Assembly: GCA_946405565.1 (NCBI GenBank)
Contig: CAMJHU010000002.1
Span: forward strand, 1-25,043
Origin: an uncultured Clostridia bacterium
Lineage (GTDB): Bacteria; Bacillota; Clostridia; Oscillospirales; Acutalibacteraceae
DNA: 25,043 bases
Direction of reading: 5' to 3'
In this document: piece by piece, positions 24,374 through 25,043 of the stretch
Position numbering within the stretch: position 1 is the stretch's first letter
Layout: each line of letters opens with the position of its first letter
The notes under the pieces: model-generated
Databases searched by the model: none
The model's input: only the letters and a program-made list of their open reading frames with translations
What the model was told of the DNA's origin: nothing
Translations under genes and position numbers: made by a program

Positions 24374-24860
24374 ATGGTATAATCATAGCGTTCCACATTC
24401 CGTCCGCAGATATGCGTTTTACGTTGGATAATTCGAGATTACACAATGTAATAGACAGTGCAAAAACAGGGCTCACAAGGGTTTCCACCAATTATCTGTT
24501 GAAAAGTCTGTTGGGACTGTGGAAAACAGTGGAATTACAAATGGTATAATGGAATGAAAAGGAAAAATCAACGGATTTCAGAAGGTTTTCCCCGATTTCC
24601 ACAGGGTTTTCCACAGGAAAGGATTCCCTTGTAATATTCCACCCTTTTCCACAACCGTATTTTTCACCTGACGGATGCATTACAACGAGTAATGCGGCGG
24701 GGGGTCAGACGGCAAATAAAACGAAACTTTTTGTCAGAATCAGTGAGAATATCGGAGGAATCCGTTATTTCCCACATCTTTCCACCGATTTTTCAACAGC
24801 ATTGGAAAGCGCCGTACCATCGGTACAAAAGAGCCCAAAAGAAAAAAGAAAAAAAATCAA
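24374..24860. other. Intergenic region with palindromes and DnaA-box-like sites, no convincing gene
   Basis: The stretch is AT-richer than its surroundings. It holds two plus-strand extended -10 elements of the form ATGGTATAAT (TATAAT at 24378-24383 and 24545-24550) with weak -35 regions, the palindrome ATTACA-CAA-TGTAAT (24438-24452), the DnaA-box cluster (24518-24653) and A-rich sequence near 24840-24866. Short open frames here lack ribosome sites and family resemblance. Confidence 0.6.
24518..24653. promoter_or_regulatory. Cluster of DnaA-box-like sites in a large inverted repeat
   Basis: Three exact matches to TTWTNCACA are seen as TTTTCCACA: minus strand at 24518-24526, plus strand at 24607-24615 and 24645-24653. 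A one-mismatch copy, ATTTCCACA, lies at 24595-24603, 12 bases before the second box. The outer arms 24518-24540 and 24629-24653 are inverted copies that differ at two positions plus a 2-base insertion, separated by 88 bases. Binding by DnaA is inferred from the match only. Confidence 0.6.
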
Positions 24861-24867
24861 AAAAAGG

Positions 24868-24896
24868 TTGCATTTTCAAAGAAGGTATGATAAAAT
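24868..24896 (+). promoter_or_regulatory. Sigma-A promoter for rpsT
   Basis: TTGCAT (24868-24873), a 17-base spacer and TAAAAT (24891-24896) with an extended TG at 24888-24889. The leader of about 42 bases contains a 9-base direct repeat, GCGACTGAG, at 24905-24913 and 24914-24922. Confidence 0.82.
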
Positions 24897-24944
24897 GGAA
24901 ACACGCGACTGAGGCGACTGAGACAGAAAAAGGAGGTGTCGATT

Positions 24945-25043
24945 ATGCCCAATATTAAGTCCGCTAAGAAGAGAGTTCTTGTTGCCGCCAGCAAAACCGC
25001 CCGCAATAAGGCGACCAAGTCCGGTCTGAAGACCGCTGTCAAG
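24945..25043 (+). CDS. rpsT: 30S ribosomal protein S20, 5' part only
   Basis: Small-subunit protein binding the 5' domain of 16S rRNA. Only 33 codons are inside the window; a full S20 has about 85-90 residues. The start MPNIKSAKKR and the following SKTARNKATKSGLKTAVK are characteristic of bacterial S20. The ATG at 24945 has an excellent ribosome site, AAAGGAGGTG (24929-24938), with 8 bases between GGAGG and the start. Its promoter lies just downstream of the DnaA-box-like cluster. Confidence 0.95.
   Translation, partial: MPNIKSAKKRVLVAASKTARNKATKSGLKTAVK

Noticed and set aside
24374..24944. Main chromosomal origin of replication
   Set aside because: The DnaA-box-like sites are suggestive, but nearly all core genes to the left are transcribed towards this point, no dnaA or dnaN is in view, and no DnaA-trio-like unwinding element was recognised.

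Overview
The window looks like a chromosomal segment of a GC-rich, low-copy-regulator type Firmicute, most likely a clostridial gut lineage of the Oscillospiraceae/Ruminococcaceae kind. This rests on strong AGGAGG ribosome sites, a leucine T-box riboswitch, a bifunctional Rel rather than a RelA/SpoT pair, the tig-clpP-clpX-lon-engB order, and families common in that group (DUF6273, BspA-type leucine-rich repeats, Rpn-type nuclease). The genus cannot be named from sequence reading alone. The genetic code is standard: TGA ends several housekeeping genes.

Layout. 1-3.9 kb: 3' part of recJ, then rel, the (p)ppGpp synthetase/hydrolase. 4.0-7.1 kb: a DUF6273 protein of unknown role, then thrC from its own near-consensus promoter, followed closely by a metallophosphoesterase. 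7.1-13.8 kb: a protein-quality-control block with trigger factor, ClpP, ClpX, Lon and the ribosome-assembly GTPase EngB. 13.8-15.9 kb: a perfect sigma-A promoter, a leucine-specific T-box leader and leuA. 16.0-17.9 kb: a GT8 glycosyltransferase on the minus strand, divergent from a TtcA-like tRNA-thiolation protein. 17.9-20.8 kb: accessory region with an AT-richer gene for a TIR domain, a 14-residue repeat linker, one membrane helix and an extracytoplasmic LRR_5 region, interrupted by an in-frame TGA, followed by an Rpn-family PD-(D/E)XK nuclease. 20.8-23.9 kb: rpsO with a three-way-junction leader that resembles S15 autoregulatory RNAs, then pnp. 23.9-25.0 kb: a small tail-anchored protein on the minus strand, about 570 bases without a convincing gene that carry a cluster of DnaA-box-like sites in a large inverted repeat, and the start of rpsT.

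Functionally most of the window is core: stringent response, DNA repair, proteolysis, ribosome assembly, RNA decay and amino-acid synthesis. The most unusual item is the TIR-linker-membrane-LRR protein, whose predicted topology is that of a Toll-like receptor turned round (TIR at the N terminus inside, LRR at the C terminus outside). Second is the DnaA-box cluster upstream of rpsT. The surrounding gene orientation argues against it being the main replication origin.
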